Below are positions 9,220 to 19,307 of a DNA stretch of 64,000 nucleotides, one piece after another; the first letter of the stretch is position 1; each line of letters opens with the position of its first letter. Both the position numbers and the translations under genes were made by a program. This stretch comes from Hyphomicrobiales bacterium. Lineage in GTDB: Bacteria; Pseudomonadota; Alphaproteobacteria; Rhizobiales; Rhizobiaceae. The DNA is taken from assembly GCA_900471925.1 (NCBI GenBank), contig UCGV01000010.1:139257-203256 (forward strand). The letters run 5' to 3'. Under the pieces are notes generated by a model, which did no database searches, was not told where the DNA came from, and saw only the letters and a list, made by a program, of their open reading frames with translations.

Positions 9220-10761
9220 ATGGCTGTCAGCCCGACCACCATGGCCGCGGTTCGCGCAAGCGGCGCGGTTCCGAATGCGGAATATCTCCTGACCGCCGAA
9301 GGCGTGCGTAAGGAATTTCCGGGCGTCGTTGCGCTCGATGATGTGCAGTTCCGGCTGAAGCGCGGCTCCGTGCATGCGCTGATGGGCGAGAACGGTGCCG
9401 GCAAATCCACGCTCATGAAAATTCTCGCGGGCATCTATACGCCCGACAAGGGTGATGTGCGCCTGAAGGGCGTCGAGATCCGGCTGCAGTCACCGCTCGA
9501 TGCGCTGGAAAACGGCATCGCCATGATCCATCAAGAGCTGAACCTGATGCCTTTCATGACGGTGGCGGAAAATATCTGGATCCGCCGCGAACCGAAGAAC
9601 CGGTTTGGTTTCGTCGATCATGGCGTCATGTATCGCCAGACCGAGGAATTGTTTGACCGGCTCAATATCGCCATCGACCCAGATGTCGAGGTTCGGCAGC
9701 TCTCGGTGGCAAACCGGCAGATGGTCGAGATCGCCAAGGCGGTTTCCTACAATTCCGATGTGCTGATCATGGATGAGCCGACTTCGGCGCTAACGGAGCG
9801 TGAGGTGGAACATCTATTCCGCATCATCCGCGATCTCAGGGCGCAGGGCATCGGCATCGTCTACATCACCCACAAGATGAACGAACTCTTCGAGATCGCC
9901 GACGAGTTCTCCGTCTTCCGTGACGGCAAATATATCGGCACACACGCTTCGACAGACGTCACCCGCGACGACATTATCCGCATGATGGTTGGCCGCGAGA
10001 TCACCCAGATGTTCCCGAAGGAAGAGGTGCCGATCGGCGACGTCGTGCTCTCGGTCAAGAACCTGAATCTCAATGGTGTCTTCCGCGACGTTTCCTTCGA
10101 TGTGCGCTCGGGCGAAATCCTCGGTGTGGCGGGCCTTGTCGGCTCTGGTCGCTCGAATGTCGCCGAAACGCTGTTTGGCGTGACGCCGGCGAGTTCCGGC
10201 ACGATCGAGCTTTTCGGCAAGAAGGTGGATATCACCTCGCCGACGGTGGCGATCCGCAATCACATGGCGTTCCTGACGGAAGACCGCAAGGATACAGGCT
10301 GTCTGCTGATCCTCAACGTGCTCGAAAACATGCAGGTCGCGGTGCTGCACGACAAGTTCGTCAAGGGCGGCTTCGTACAGGAAGGCGCGATCGAGGAAAC
10401 CTGCGAGGACATGGCGCGCAAGCTGCGCGTCAAGACTCCGAACCTTTACGAGCGGGTCGAAAACCTTTCGGGCGGCAATCAGCAGAAGGTGCTGATTGGC
10501 CGCTGGCTGCTCACCAATCCGAAGATCCTGATCCTCGACGAACCGACGCGCGGCATCGATGTCGGGGCCAAGGCGGAAATCCACCGGCTGGTTACGGAGA
10601 TGGCGCGCAATGGAGTCGCCGTCATCATGATCTCCTCGGAAATGCCCGAGGTTCTCGGCATGAGCGACCGCATCATGGTGATGCATGAGGGGCGCGTCAC
10701 CGGTTTTCTCAATCGCGACGAAGCAACGCAGATCAAGGTGATGGAGCTTGCCGCGCAGTGA
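9220..10761 (+). CDS. sugar ABC transporter ATP-binding protein, double NBD
   Basis: 513 residues; ATG 9220 with CCGGAGGAAACGAG upstream. There are two fused nucleotide-binding domains, as in RbsA/MglA/IatA. The first has Walker A GENGAGKS, a signature-like [15 protein letters not shown] and Walker [12 protein letters not shown]. The second has a degenerate Walker A (GLVGSGRSN), signature LSGGNQQK and Walker [11 protein letters not shown]. The degenerate second site is normal for carbohydrate CUT2-type transporters. It energises import by the permease at 10796 using the binding protein at 8216. Confidence 0.92.
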   Translation: MAVSPTTMAAVRASGAVPNAEYLLTAEGVRKEFPGVVALDDVQFRLKRGSVHALMGENGAGKSTLMKILAGIYTPDKGDVRLKGVEIRLQSPLDALENGIAMIHQELNLMPFMTVAENIWIRREPKNRFGFVDHGVMYRQTEELFDRLNIAIDPDVEVRQLSVANRQMVEIAKAVSYNSDVLIMDEPTSALTEREVEHLFRIIRDLRAQGIGIVYITHKMNELFEIADEFSVFRDGKYIGTHASTDVTRDDIIRMMVGREITQMFPKEEVPIGDVVLSVKNLNLNGVFRDVSFDVRSGEILGVAGLVGSGRSNVAETLFGVTPASSGTIELFGKKVDITSPTVAIRNHMAFLTEDRKDTGCLLILNVLENMQVAVLHDKFVKGGFVQEGAIEETCEDMARKLRVKTPNLYERVENLSGGNQQKVLIGRWLLTNPKILILDEPTRGIDVGAKAEIHRLVTEMARNGVAVIMISSEMPEVLGMSDRIMVMHEGRVTGFLNRDEATQIKVMELAAQ

Positions 10762-10795
10762 TTGCGCGACCACCATCGCTGAAGGGAGGTTTGAC

Positions 10796-11821
10796 ATGAC
10801 TATCAAGGCAGCAGAGGGCGCCGCCCCGCTTGCAACCCGGCCGAGACGGCGGCGCGTGCCGCCGGAACTCAGCATCTTCCTCGTGCTGGTCGGCATTGCG
10901 CTCGTCTATGAGGTGCTCGGATGGATCTTCATCGGCCAGAGCTTCCTGTTCAATTCACAGCGCCTGACGATCATGATCCTGCAGGTCGCCGTCATCGGCA
11001 TCATCGCCGTCGGCGTGACACAGGTCATCATAACAGGCGGCATCGACCTCTCCTCCGGATCGGTCGTCGGCATGACTGCGATGATCGCGGCGAGTTTCGC
11101 CCAGGCCTCCACCTGGCCGCGTGCGCTCTATCCGGGACTGACCGATCTGCCCTTCTTCATTCCAATTGGTGTCGGTCTGCTGATCGGCCTTGCGGCCGGC
11201 TATATCAACGGACAGCTGATCGCCAAGACGAAGATACCACCCTTCATCGCCACGCTCGGCATGATGGTGTCGGCGCGCGGCATCTCCAAGTGGTACACGA
11301 AGGGCCAGCCGGTTTCCGGCCTGACCGATCAGTTCAATTTCATCGGCACGGGCATCTGGCCTGTCATCGTCTTCCTCGTCGTCGCGCTGATCTTCCACAT
11401 CGCGTTGCGCTACACGCGCTACGGCAAATTCACCTATGCCATCGGCGCCAATGTGCAGGCGGCGCGCGTATCGGGCATCAATGTCGAGGCGCATCTGATC
11501 AAGGTCTATGCGATTGCCGGTCTGCTGGCGGGTCTTGCCGGTGTCGTCACCGCAGCCCGTGCCCAGACGGCGCAGGCCGGCATGGGCGTCATGTACGAAC
11601 TCGATGCGATCGCAGCGACCGTTATCGGCGGCACCTCGCTGACGGGTGGCGTCGGGCGGATCACCGGCACCGTCATCGGTACTGTCATCCTGGGCGTGAT
11701 GACCTCGGGCTTCACCTTCCTGCGCGTCGATGCCTACTATCAGGAGATCGTCAAAGGCGTAATCATCGTCGCCGCCGTCGTGGTCGATGTCTACAGGCAG
11801 AAGAAGCGATCGAAACATTGA
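10796..11821 (+). CDS. sugar ABC transporter permease (CUT2 type)
   Basis: 341 residues; ATG 10796 with AGGGAGG 8 bp upstream. It has about 8-10 membrane helices. The hallmark of RbsC-type permeases is present ([20 protein letters not shown], residues about 75-95), as is the C-terminal [18 protein letters not shown] basic N-terminal tail ([10 protein letters not shown]) precedes helix 1. It forms the membrane channel of the importer encoded with the two genes upstream. The operon ends in a perfect terminator 10 bp after the stop. Confidence 0.92.
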   Translation: MTIKAAEGAAPLATRPRRRRVPPELSIFLVLVGIALVYEVLGWIFIGQSFLFNSQRLTIMILQVAVIGIIAVGVTQVIITGGIDLSSGSVVGMTAMIAASFAQASTWPRALYPGLTDLPFFIPIGVGLLIGLAAGYINGQLIAKTKIPPFIATLGMMVSARGISKWYTKGQPVSGLTDQFNFIGTGIWPVIVFLVVALIFHIALRYTRYGKFTYAIGANVQAARVSGINVEAHLIKVYAIAGLLAGLAGVVTAARAQTAQAGMGVMYELDAIAATVIGGTSLTGGVGRITGTVIGTVILGVMTSGFTFLRVDAYYQEIVKGVIIVAAVVVDVYRQKKRSKH

Positions 11822-11830
11822 TACGGACAA

Positions 11831-11850
11831 GAGGGGGCTTCGGCCCCCTC
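11831..11850. terminator. terminator between sugar ABC operon and NUDIX gene
   Basis: Perfect 8-bp stem GAGGGGGC-TTCG-GCCCCCTC with a stable UUCG tetraloop, followed by ATTCATTT. It lies between convergent genes and can stop both transcripts. Confidence 0.85.
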
Positions 11851-11871
11851 ATTCATTTCCGCAAGCGGGCG

Positions 11872-12426
11872 TTATTGCAACGGCCGATCCAGAACCTCCG
11901 GTTTTTGCAGATACTGTTCCAGCTTTTGGCGATCGCCTAAAATCATCTCGGCGGGGATATGGGCCGGGTCGAAAAGGGCTATTTCCAGTCCCTCCGCGAG
12001 GGCGTCGTCGGTCGGTGCGGGCAACTCTTCATCGCCCATCGAGGCTTCGAAGACGGCGAGTGCGAAATCGAAGCTTTCGCCGTGCGGCGAAATGAACGTC
12101 TTCCGTTCGATCTCGATCAGATCAAGCTTGTCCAGCGATACGCCGATCTCTTCCAATATCTCGCGGCGAAAGGCGACCGAAAAGTCCTCGCCCTCTTCCA
12201 CCGTTCCTCCGGGCAGGGACCAGCCGGCATGCATGCCGCTTCTCTTCGCCAGCACGATCTCGCCCCTGGCATTGCGGATGATGCCGATTGCTCCGCCGAG
12301 GGCGCGGCGGGAAAAATGCTTGTATTTCTGCGCTTCAAAATCAGCTTCCGGCAAGGGCTGGACGGCTTTCGTCAGCTTTGCGCTCGGATATTGCCGGGCA
12401 AGTGTCTGGAAAATTTCTTCGCTCAT
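11872..12426 (-). CDS. NUDIX hydrolase
   Basis: 184 residues. The complete Nudix box (G-x5-E-x7-REUxEExGU) lies at about residues 72-94: GGTVEEGE, then RREILEEIGV. Members hydrolyse a nucleoside diphosphate linked to another moiety, with the box glutamates binding magnesium. The strand RRALGGAIGIIRNARGEIVLAKRS precedes it. The approximately 35-residue N-terminal extension and the substrate are not recognised. It is monocistronic, convergent with the sugar operon and divergent from the dipeptidase gene. Confidence 0.88.
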   Translation of the reverse strand: MSEEIFQTLARQYPSAKLTKAVQPLPEADFEAQKYKHFSRRALGGAIGIIRNARGEIVLAKRSGMHAGWSLPGGTVEEGEDFSVAFRREILEEIGVSLDKLDLIEIERKTFISPHGESFDFALAVFEASMGDEELPAPTDDALAEGLEIALFDPAHIPAEMILGDRQKLEQYLQKPEVLDRPLQ

Positions 12427-12614
12427 GCGTTTCTCTCAAGTCGCTGGCAAGAAGTGGATTTCCCGCCGATCGAGCGTGCGGATTTCGCCATTCTGCATCG
12501 CAAAATTGCAGTGCATAGATATTACGCATAGGTGAAAAAATAGGTGGCGCTTTCCGTCAGCTTTTCTATTCTGACGGCTTTGATCCGCCCCGTTCGGGCA
12601 GCGCAGGAAGACCG

Positions 12615-13673
12615 ATGCAACTCGTATTCGACGGCCATAACGACGTTCTCCTTCGACTCTGGACCCATGCAAAAGACGGAAGCGATCCGATCGCGGAATT
12701 TGCGAAGGGCACGACTGCGGGCCACATAGATGCGCCACGGGCCAAGGCCGGTGGTCTGGCCGGTGGCCTTTGTGCCATCTACATTCCCTCAGGCGATCTT
12801 GTTTTTGCCGATCCGGACGCGAAAGGCCACTACGCCACACCGCTTGCCGCTCCCCTCGACCCGCTGCCGTCGCTGGCCATCGCCACCGAAATGGCCGCAA
12901 TCGCGCTCCGGCTTGATCAGTCTGGTGCCTGGCGGCTCTGCCGGTCGGTCAAGGATATCCGCAAGGCGATGGCATCGGGCATTTTCGCCGCCGTCATGCA
13001 CATCGAAGGCTGTGAAGCGATCGGTGCCGATCTCTCGGCGCTCGAGGTGTTCTATGCCGCCGGCCTGCGCTCGCTCGGACCGGTCTGGAGCCGGCACAAT
13101 ATCTTCGGCCATGGCGTGCCTTTCGCCTTTCCAAGTTCGCCGGATACGGCGCCGGGCCTGACGGATGCCGGCTTCGCGCTGGTGCGTGAGTGTAATCGCC
13201 TGGGCATCATGATCGACTTGGCCCACATCACCGAGAAGGGCTTTTGGGATGTGGCGAAGACGAGCGACCAGCCGTTGGTCGCAAGCCATTCCAATGCTCA
13301 TGCCTTGACGCCGGTCGCCCGCAACCTCACCGACAGGCAGCTCGATGCCATCAGGGAAAGCCGCGGGCTCGTGGGTGTGAACTACGCCACCGCCATGCTT
13401 CGACCCGACGGTCGATCCGATGCCGATACACCACTTTCCGACATGATCAGGCACATCGACCATCTGGTGAAGCGCGTCGGGATCGACTGCGTGGCGCTCG
13501 GTTCGGACTTCGACGGTGCTACCATTCCGGAAGAAATCGGCGATGCCGCCGGCAACCAGAAGCTGATTGTCGCTCTCCGGCAAGCTGGCTATGGTGAGGA
13601 GGATCTAATAAAGATGGCCAGCGAAAACTGGCTTCGCATCCTGGCTTCGGCGTGGAGGGAAGAGGACGTCTGA
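12615..13673 (+). CDS. membrane dipeptidase (peptidase family M19)
   Basis: 352 residues; ATG 12615, preceded by GCAGGAAGACCG. Zinc-site motifs of the renal-dipeptidase family are all visible: DGHNDVLLRL at residues 6-15, AAVMHIEGCEAIG near 120 (bridging glutamate), LVASHSNAHAL near 220, and GSDFDGATIP near 300. It hydrolyses dipeptides, often including D-amino acids. There is no signal peptide or anchor, so it should work in the cytoplasm despite the family name. It lies 45 bp ahead of a complete peptide importer operon, which suggests it cleaves the imported dipeptides. Confidence 0.92.
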   Translation: MQLVFDGHNDVLLRLWTHAKDGSDPIAEFAKGTTAGHIDAPRAKAGGLAGGLCAIYIPSGDLVFADPDAKGHYATPLAAPLDPLPSLAIATEMAAIALRLDQSGAWRLCRSVKDIRKAMASGIFAAVMHIEGCEAIGADLSALEVFYAAGLRSLGPVWSRHNIFGHGVPFAFPSSPDTAPGLTDAGFALVRECNRLGIMIDLAHITEKGFWDVAKTSDQPLVASHSNAHALTPVARNLTDRQLDAIRESRGLVGVNYATAMLRPDGRSDADTPLSDMIRHIDHLVKRVGIDCVALGSDFDGATIPEEIGDAAGNQKLIVALRQAGYGEEDLIKMASENWLRILASAWREEDV

Positions 13674-13718
13674 AACCAAATAATACTTAGTAATCAATCA
13701 AAACAGGGGAACAAAACC

Positions 13719-15359
13719 ATGATGATTACCAAACTCAACCGCACCTTCCGTCTTCTTTCCGCAGGAGCTGCTCTTTCGCTCCTGATGGTAGCAGCGCCTG
13801 CTGCCTTTGCAGAGACGCCGAAGGACACGCTCGTCGAAGGTTTCGCCATCGATGACATCATCACGATGGATCCGGGCGAGGCTTTCGAGCTTTCGACGGC
13901 CGAGGTCACCAGCAACACCTACAGCCTGCTTGTCCGGCTCGATATGAACGATACCTCGAAGATCAAGGGTGACCTTGCCGATAGCTGGACGGTTTCTGAC
14001 GACGGCCTGACCTATACGTTCAAGCTGAAGCCGGATCTGAAGTTTGCTTCCGGCAATCCCATCACCGCCGATGACGTTGCCTGGTCCTTCGAGCGGGCCG
14101 TCAAGCTCGACAAGAGCCCGGCCTTCATTCTCACGCAGTTTGGACTGACTGGCGACAACGTCACCGAAAAGGCCAAGGCCGTCGATCCGACCACCTTCAC
14201 CTTCACCGTCGACAAGCCCTACGCGCCGAGCTTCGTGCTGAACTGCTTGACGGCAACGGTCGCCTCCGTCGTCGACAAGAAGCTGGTTCTCGATCATGTG
14301 AAGCCTGTTACCGTCGATGCCGACCACAAGTATGACAATGATTTCGGCAACGAATGGCTGAAGACGAACTATGCCGGTTCGGGCGCCTACAAGCTGCGCG
14401 AGTGGCGTGCAAACGAAGTCGTCGTGATGGAGCGCAACGACAATTATTACGGCGAGAAGGCGAAGCTTAACCGCGTCATCTATCGCTACATGAAGGAAAG
14501 TTCGGCACAGCGCCTGGCGCTTGAGGCCGGCGATATCGACATCGCCCGCAACCTCGAGCCCAACGATCTCGATGCCGTTTCCAAGAACGCCGATCTGGCG
14601 ACCACCAACGCGCCGAAGAGCACGGTCTATTACGTCAGCCTGAACAGCAAGAACGAGAACCTGAAGAAGCCTGAGGTTCAGGAAGCCTTCAAATATCTCG
14701 TGGACTACGATGCGATCGGCTCGACCCTGATCAAGGGTATCGGCGAAATCCACCAGACCTTTCTGCCGACCGGCCAGCTCGGCGCGCTGAATGAGAACCC
14801 TTACAAGCTCGACGTTGCCAAGGCGAAGGAACTGCTCGCCAAAGCCGGCCTGCCGGATGGATTCTCGGTCACCATGGACGTGCGCAATACACAGCCGGTC
14901 ACGGGCATTGCCGAATCCATGCAGCAGACGCTCGCCCAGGCCGGCGTGAAGATGGAAATCATCCCCGGTGATGGCAAGCAGACGCTGACGAAATACCGCG
15001 CCCGCGCGCACGACATGTATATCGGCCAGTGGGGCTCGGACTATTTCGACCCGAACTCCAATGCCGATACCTTCACCTCCAACCCGGATAATTCCGATGC
15101 CGGTACGGTGAAGTCGCTGGCGTGGCGCAATACCTGGGAAGCCCCCGAGCTCGACAAGGAAACGAAGGCTGCTCTGCTCGAACGTGACGCCACCAAGCGT
15201 GCTGCCATGTATGAGGATGTCCAGAAAAAGTTCCTGGCCAACAGCCCCTTCGTCGTCATCTTCCAGCAGATCGAAGTGGCCGGTTATCGCAAGAGCCTCA
15301 AGGACTTCAAGCTGGGGCCGAGCTTCGACACGAACTATGTAGGCCCGATCGCGAAGTGA
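13719..15359 (+). CDS. peptide ABC transporter periplasmic binding protein
   Basis: 546 residues, typical of the SBP_bac_5 (DppA/OppA) family. The start is one of two adjacent ATGs (13719, 13722) after ACAGGGGAAC. There is a signal peptide with a hydrophobic core LSAGAALSLLMVAAPAAFA and likely cleavage before ETPKDT. Family pattern: LADSWTVSDDGLTYTFKLKP around residue 90, then FASGNPITADDVAWSFER. It binds di- or oligopeptides in the periplasm for the permeases that follow. It is the second gene in the operon beginning with the M19 dipeptidase. Abundant lysine codons and regular AAG/GAC use suggest high expression (inference). Confidence 0.92.
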   Translation: MMITKLNRTFRLLSAGAALSLLMVAAPAAFAETPKDTLVEGFAIDDIITMDPGEAFELSTAEVTSNTYSLLVRLDMNDTSKIKGDLADSWTVSDDGLTYTFKLKPDLKFASGNPITADDVAWSFERAVKLDKSPAFILTQFGLTGDNVTEKAKAVDPTTFTFTVDKPYAPSFVLNCLTATVASVVDKKLVLDHVKPVTVDADHKYDNDFGNEWLKTNYAGSGAYKLREWRANEVVVMERNDNYYGEKAKLNRVIYRYMKESSAQRLALEAGDIDIARNLEPNDLDAVSKNADLATTNAPKSTVYYVSLNSKNENLKKPEVQEAFKYLVDYDAIGSTLIKGIGEIHQTFLPTGQLGALNENPYKLDVAKAKELLAKAGLPDGFSVTMDVRNTQPVTGIAESMQQTLAQAGVKMEIIPGDGKQTLTKYRARAHDMYIGQWGSDYFDPNSNADTFTSNPDNSDAGTVKSLAWRNTWEAPELDKETKAALLERDATKRAAMYEDVQKKFLANSPFVVIFQQIEVAGYRKSLKDFKLGPSFDTNYVGPIAK

Positions 15360-15380
15360 TGAGCCGGCTAGGCTGATTCA

Positions 15381-16448
15381 GTGAGCATCGTTGAAACCAG
15401 ACAGGAGGCGCGGCCCCGCAAGGGCCGTGCACTCTCCTTTGCGAAAGCGTTGGGTCGTTTCCTCTTCGCTGCCGCCACCACCTATCTCGGCCTTCTGGCC
15501 GTCACCTTCTTCATCGGCCGTGTCGTGCCGATCGATCCCGTGCTCGCCATTCTCGGCGACCGCGCACCGACCCATGTCGTGGAGCGCGTGCGCCGCGAGA
15601 TGGGTTTTGATCTGCCGCTTTACGAGCAGTTCTACATCTACCTTAAAGGCATCCTTTCCGGTGACTTCGGCAATTCGGTGCTGACCACCAATCCGGTTAT
15701 GGTCGATATCCGCCGTGCCTTCCCGGCGACGCTCGAGCTTGCGACCGTCGGAACGATCATCGGTTCGGTCATCGGCGTACCGCTCGGCGTACTTGCCGCC
15801 GTGCGCCGCGGCAGCATTGCCGATCAGGTCGTGCGCGTCATCGGCCTTGTCGGCTATTCCGTGCCGATATTCTGGCTGGCGCTGATCTCGCTCGTCATCT
15901 TCTATGCGCAGCTTCGCTGGGTGGCTTTCCCCGGCCGTATAGACATCGTCTACGAATACAGCTTTACGCCGGTCACTGGCTTCTATCTGCTGGATAGCGC
16001 CTGGCAGGGGCAATGGGATGTCTTCCTCGACGTCTTCCGCCACATCATTCTGCCGGCCTCGCTGCTCGGGTATTTCTCACTCGCCTATATCAGCCGAATG
16101 ACCCGCAGCTTCATGCTGAACGAGCTGTCTCAGGAATATGTGGTGGCAGCGCGTGCAAAGGGCCTGTCAGAGACGCGGGTGATATGGGGCCATGCGCTCA
16201 GAAATGCGGCGGTGCCGCTGGTGACGGTCATCGCACTTTCCTATGCCGGCTTGCTCGAGGGCTCGGTGTTGACGGAGACCGTGTTCTCCTGGCCCGGAAT
16301 CGGCCTCTACATTACCAATTCGCTGCAGAGCGCCGATATGAATGCCGTGCTTGGCGGCACGATCGTTATCGGCACGGTCTTTGTCGGCATCAACCTCATT
16401 TCCGATCTTCTCTATCGGATACTCGACCCGAGGACGCGCAACCGATGA
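15381..16448 (+). CDS. peptide ABC transporter permease, DppB type
   Basis: 355 residues from GTG 15381; there is no better ATG before the first helix. It has six membrane helices, an extracytoplasmic loop after helix 1 (RVVPIDPVLAILGD...), and the EAA loop near residue 255 (EYVVAARAKGLSETRVIWGHALRNA). These are the standard features of DppB/OppB permeases. The cytoplasmic N-terminus is unusually long and basic. It begins 21 bp after the binding-protein gene, and its stop overlaps the next start (ATGA at 16445-16448). Confidence 0.92.
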   Translation: MSIVETRQEARPRKGRALSFAKALGRFLFAAATTYLGLLAVTFFIGRVVPIDPVLAILGDRAPTHVVERVRREMGFDLPLYEQFYIYLKGILSGDFGNSVLTTNPVMVDIRRAFPATLELATVGTIIGSVIGVPLGVLAAVRRGSIADQVVRVIGLVGYSVPIFWLALISLVIFYAQLRWVAFPGRIDIVYEYSFTPVTGFYLLDSAWQGQWDVFLDVFRHIILPASLLGYFSLAYISRMTRSFMLNELSQEYVVAARAKGLSETRVIWGHALRNAAVPLVTVIALSYAGLLEGSVLTETVFSWPGIGLYITNSLQSADMNAVLGGTIVIGTVFVGINLISDLLYRILDPRTRNR

Positions 16449-17380
16449 CGGTTCCGACCACGCCTTCCACCCCCATGAGCCGCCGCGAGTGGCTGCTGTC
16501 AGATCGGCCGCAGTCTCGCACGCAGGCTCGGCTCGGCCGTGCCTATGTCACCTGGCGGCAATTCAGCGCCAACCGGCTTGCCGTCATCGGCCTGCTGATC
16601 ATCGTGGCTCTGCTGTTGATCGCTGCCTTTGCCGACCTGATTGCCACGCACAATCCCGTTGTCGGCGATCTCAAGAATGCGCGCCTGCTGCCGCCCGGCA
16701 CTGCCGGCTATCTGCTTGGCACCGATGACCAGGGCCGCGATATCTTTTCGCGTCTCGTCTACGGCTCGCGGTTGACGCTGCTCGTCGTCGTGCTGGTCGC
16801 CATCATCTCCGCGCCTGTTGGACTCATCGTTGGCACGGTGTCGGGCTATGCCGGTGGCTGGGTGGATGCGACGCTGATGCGCATCACCGATATCTTCCTG
16901 GCTTTTCCGAAGCTCGTATTGGCGCTCGCCTTCGTTGCAGCTCTTGGCCCAGGCATCCAGAACGCCATCATTGCCATCGCCATCACCTCCTGGCCGCCCT
17001 ATGCGCGTATTGCTCGTGCGGAGACGCTGACGGTCCGGCGTTCCGATTATATATCGGCCGTCAAGCTGATGGGGGCTTCACCGCTGCGCATCATTATCAG
17101 GCATATCATGCCCCTCTGCATTTCCTCTCTGATCGTGCGCGTCACGCTCGACATGGCAGGTATCATCCTGACGGCCGCCGGTCTCGGCTTCCTTGGTCTC
17201 GGCGCGCAGCCGCCGCTGCCGGAATGGGGCGCGATGATCGCGTCCGGCCGCCGCTTCATTCTCGATCAGTGGTGGGTCGCGGCCATGCCGGGTATCGCCA
17301 TCCTCGTGGTCAGCCTCGGCTTCAACCTTCTGGGCGATGGGTTGCGCGATGCGCTCGATCCGAAGGAGGCCGGCCAATGA
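16445..17380 (+). CDS. peptide ABC transporter permease, DppC type
   Basis: 311 residues; ATG 16445 overlaps the previous stop by four bases. Helix 1 (LAVIGLLIIVALLLIAAFADLI) is followed by the DppC-type periplasmic segment LLGTDDQGRDIFSRLVYGSRLTL. An EAA loop with DYISAVKLMGASPLRIIIRH lies near residue 205. It pairs with the DppB-type permease. Its end overlaps the next ATPase start (ATGA), so the translation of four genes is chained. Confidence 0.92.
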   Translation: MTVPTTPSTPMSRREWLLSDRPQSRTQARLGRAYVTWRQFSANRLAVIGLLIIVALLLIAAFADLIATHNPVVGDLKNARLLPPGTAGYLLGTDDQGRDIFSRLVYGSRLTLLVVVLVAIISAPVGLIVGTVSGYAGGWVDATLMRITDIFLAFPKLVLALAFVAALGPGIQNAIIAIAITSWPPYARIARAETLTVRRSDYISAVKLMGASPLRIIIRHIMPLCISSLIVRVTLDMAGIILTAAGLGFLGLGAQPPLPEWGAMIASGRRFILDQWWVAAMPGIAILVVSLGFNLLGDGLRDALDPKEAGQ

Positions 17381-18210
17381 GCGCGCTTCTGACCGTACAG
17401 AATCTTAGGGTAAGCTATCCGACCCGCACCGGCACCATCGAGGCCGTACGCAGCGTTTCCTTCACACTCGGCAAGGAGCGGCTCGCTATCGTCGGCGAAT
17501 CCGGTTCCGGCAAGTCGCAGACCGGCCGCGCCATCATGGGGTTGACGCCGAAACACGGCATCATCACCGCCGACACGCTGAATTTCAGCGGCATCGACCT
17601 GCTCAAGGCGTCGGCCGGAGAACGCCGCAAGCTGCGCGGCAAACGTATCGCGATGATTCTGCAGGATCCGAAATATTCGCTTGATCCGGTCATGACCATC
17701 GGCAAGCAGATCTGCGAGACGTTGCGTACCCACGAGAGGATCGGCAAGGGCGAAGCGCGAGACCGCGCACTCGATATGCTGGAGGCAGTGCAGATCCGCG
17801 ATCCGGGCCGCGTTTTCAATCTCTATCCGCACGAGGTTTCGGGCGGCATGGGCCAGCGCGCGATGATCGCCATGATGCTGATCGCCGGCCCGGAACTGTT
17901 GATCGCCGACGAGCCGACGTCGGCGCTCGATGTGACAGTGCAGCTCGATGTGCTGCGCATCATGGACCGGCTGGTGGCCGAACGCGGCATGGGGTTGATC
18001 TTCGTGTCCCACGATCTGAGGCTCGTCTCCTCTTTCTGCGACCGGGTCATCGTCATGTATGCCGGCCGCATCGTCGAGGAGATTGCCGCATCCGAGCTTC
18101 GCAATGCGAAGCATCCCTATACGCAAGGCCTGCTCAACTGCATGCCGCAGATCGGCGAGTCTAGGCATCCGCTGCCGGTGCTCGACCGCAAACCGGAGTG
18201 GGCGCTATGA
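17377..18210 (+). CDS. peptide ABC transporter ATP-binding protein, DppD type
   Basis: 277 residues; ATG 17377 overlaps the preceding TGA. Walker A is GESGSGKSQ (about residue 40), signature VSGGMGQRAMIAMM, Walker B LLIADEPTSALD, and the switch histidine is in FVSHDLRLVSS. The oligopeptide-specific C-terminus is short (AKHPYTQGLLNCMP then about 20 residues), without the usual cysteine-rich extension for an iron-sulfur cluster. It works as a heterodimer with the protein from 18207. Confidence 0.92.
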   Translation: MSALLTVQNLRVSYPTRTGTIEAVRSVSFTLGKERLAIVGESGSGKSQTGRAIMGLTPKHGIITADTLNFSGIDLLKASAGERRKLRGKRIAMILQDPKYSLDPVMTIGKQICETLRTHERIGKGEARDRALDMLEAVQIRDPGRVFNLYPHEVSGGMGQRAMIAMMLIAGPELLIADEPTSALDVTVQLDVLRIMDRLVAERGMGLIFVSHDLRLVSSFCDRVIVMYAGRIVEEIAASELRNAKHPYTQGLLNCMPQIGESRHPLPVLDRKPEWAL

Positions 18211-18956
18211 GCACGGCACTGTCTGCCGACAATCTCGGCGTCGTCTACGACCATTTTCATGCACTGAAAGATGTCAGCGTTTCCATCGAAAGCGGAGAAT
18301 CCTTCGGTCTTGTCGGTGAGTCCGGTTCCGGTAAATCGACGCTTCTGCGCGCCGTTGCCGGGCTTGCGCCCGTCAGCGAGGGGACGATCGAGATTCATGG
18401 TGAGCGGCTGCTGGGTTCGAAGCGCAGCAAGAGCTTTTATCGAAGCGTCCAGATGGTGTTTCAGGATCCCTATGGTTCGTTGCATCCGCGCCAGACCATC
18501 GATCGGCTGCTGCTGGAGCCACTCGCAATTCATGGTATCGGCGACGGCGAGAAGCGTATTGCCCGGGCACTCGACGAGGTCGGGCTCGGAAATGGTTTTC
18601 GCTTCCGTTATCCGCACCAGCTTTCCGGCGGCCAGCGACAGCGTGTGGCGATCGCACGCGCGCTGATCGTGGAACCGTCGATCCTGTTGCTCGACGAGCC
18701 GACATCGGCACTTGATGCTTCCGTGCAAGCGGAAGTCTTGAACCTCCTGGAGCAGATCCGACGCGACCGCAAACTGACCTTCGTCATGGTCAGCCACGAT
18801 CTCGGCGTCATCACCCATATGTGCGAGAGGCTTGCCGTGATGCGCGGCGGCGCCGTCGTCGAGCGGCTGACATCCGTAGAGCTTGCCGCTGGCAGCGTTC
18901 ACGAGGACTACACGCGAAATTTGATGGTCGCGAGCAAGGGCTTCGTGAAGGCCTGA
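18207..18956 (+). CDS. peptide ABC transporter ATP-binding protein, DppF type
   Basis: 249 residues; ATG 18207 overlaps the previous stop (ATGA). Walker A GESGSGKST, Q-loop VFQDPYGSLHPRQTI, signature LSGGQRQRVAIARAL, Walker B LLLDEPTSALD and SHDLGVITHMCERLA are all intact. The C-terminal peptide-family extension is nearly absent (it stops soon after EDYTRNLMVAS), so this is a shortened DppF. It is the last gene of the dipeptidase/peptide-import operon. No clear terminator follows. Confidence 0.92.
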   Translation: MSTALSADNLGVVYDHFHALKDVSVSIESGESFGLVGESGSGKSTLLRAVAGLAPVSEGTIEIHGERLLGSKRSKSFYRSVQMVFQDPYGSLHPRQTIDRLLLEPLAIHGIGDGEKRIARALDEVGLGNGFRFRYPHQLSGGQRQRVAIARALIVEPSILLLDEPTSALDASVQAEVLNLLEQIRRDRKLTFVMVSHDLGVITHMCERLAVMRGGAVVERLTSVELAAGSVHEDYTRNLMVASKGFVKA

Positions 18957-19118
18957 AGGCCAGCGTTTTCAAACCCTTGAAAAATCTGAGCTGCGGCTGA
19001 CGTTAGGGATAACAGTTCCCTAAAACACGACCATTCGACTAGACTATTGACAGGTGCCTTAGTTCTGTCATGATCCCGTTAACGACCGTTAGCTTTCGTG
19101 ATCGATGGAGGTTGAGGC

Positions 19119-19307
19119 ATGTTCTTTCTTGGTGGGATGACCATGGGTTACCTCGATCCTCCTGTTAAGGCCGATCGCAGGGAGGCTACCTCCGTGACTA
19201 TCCCGGCGGAAAAAGATCGCCGGTTGATCGAGACTTCCCCCAATGCCCCCCAAGGCGACAACGCTGCAGAGCGTTCCTGGATCTGGGCATGGCGTACGCT
19301 CTGCTAA
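19119..19307 (+). CDS. small hypothetical protein, 62 residues
   Basis: ATG 19119 has a perfect ribosome site GGAGG 7 bp upstream (19107-19111). A possible promoter starts with TTGACA at 19047-19052. The protein is polar, with a hydrophobic first 10 residues and a tryptophan-rich end (RSWIWAWRTLC). I do not recognise a family. The good ribosome site and separate promoter argue for a real gene, but composition and codon use are not decisive. It may instead be the leader of a regulatory RNA. A hairpin (19332-19352) follows the stop. Confidence 0.45.
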   Translation: MFFLGGMTMGYLDPPVKADRREATSVTIPAEKDRRLIETSPNAPQGDNAAERSWIWAWRTLC

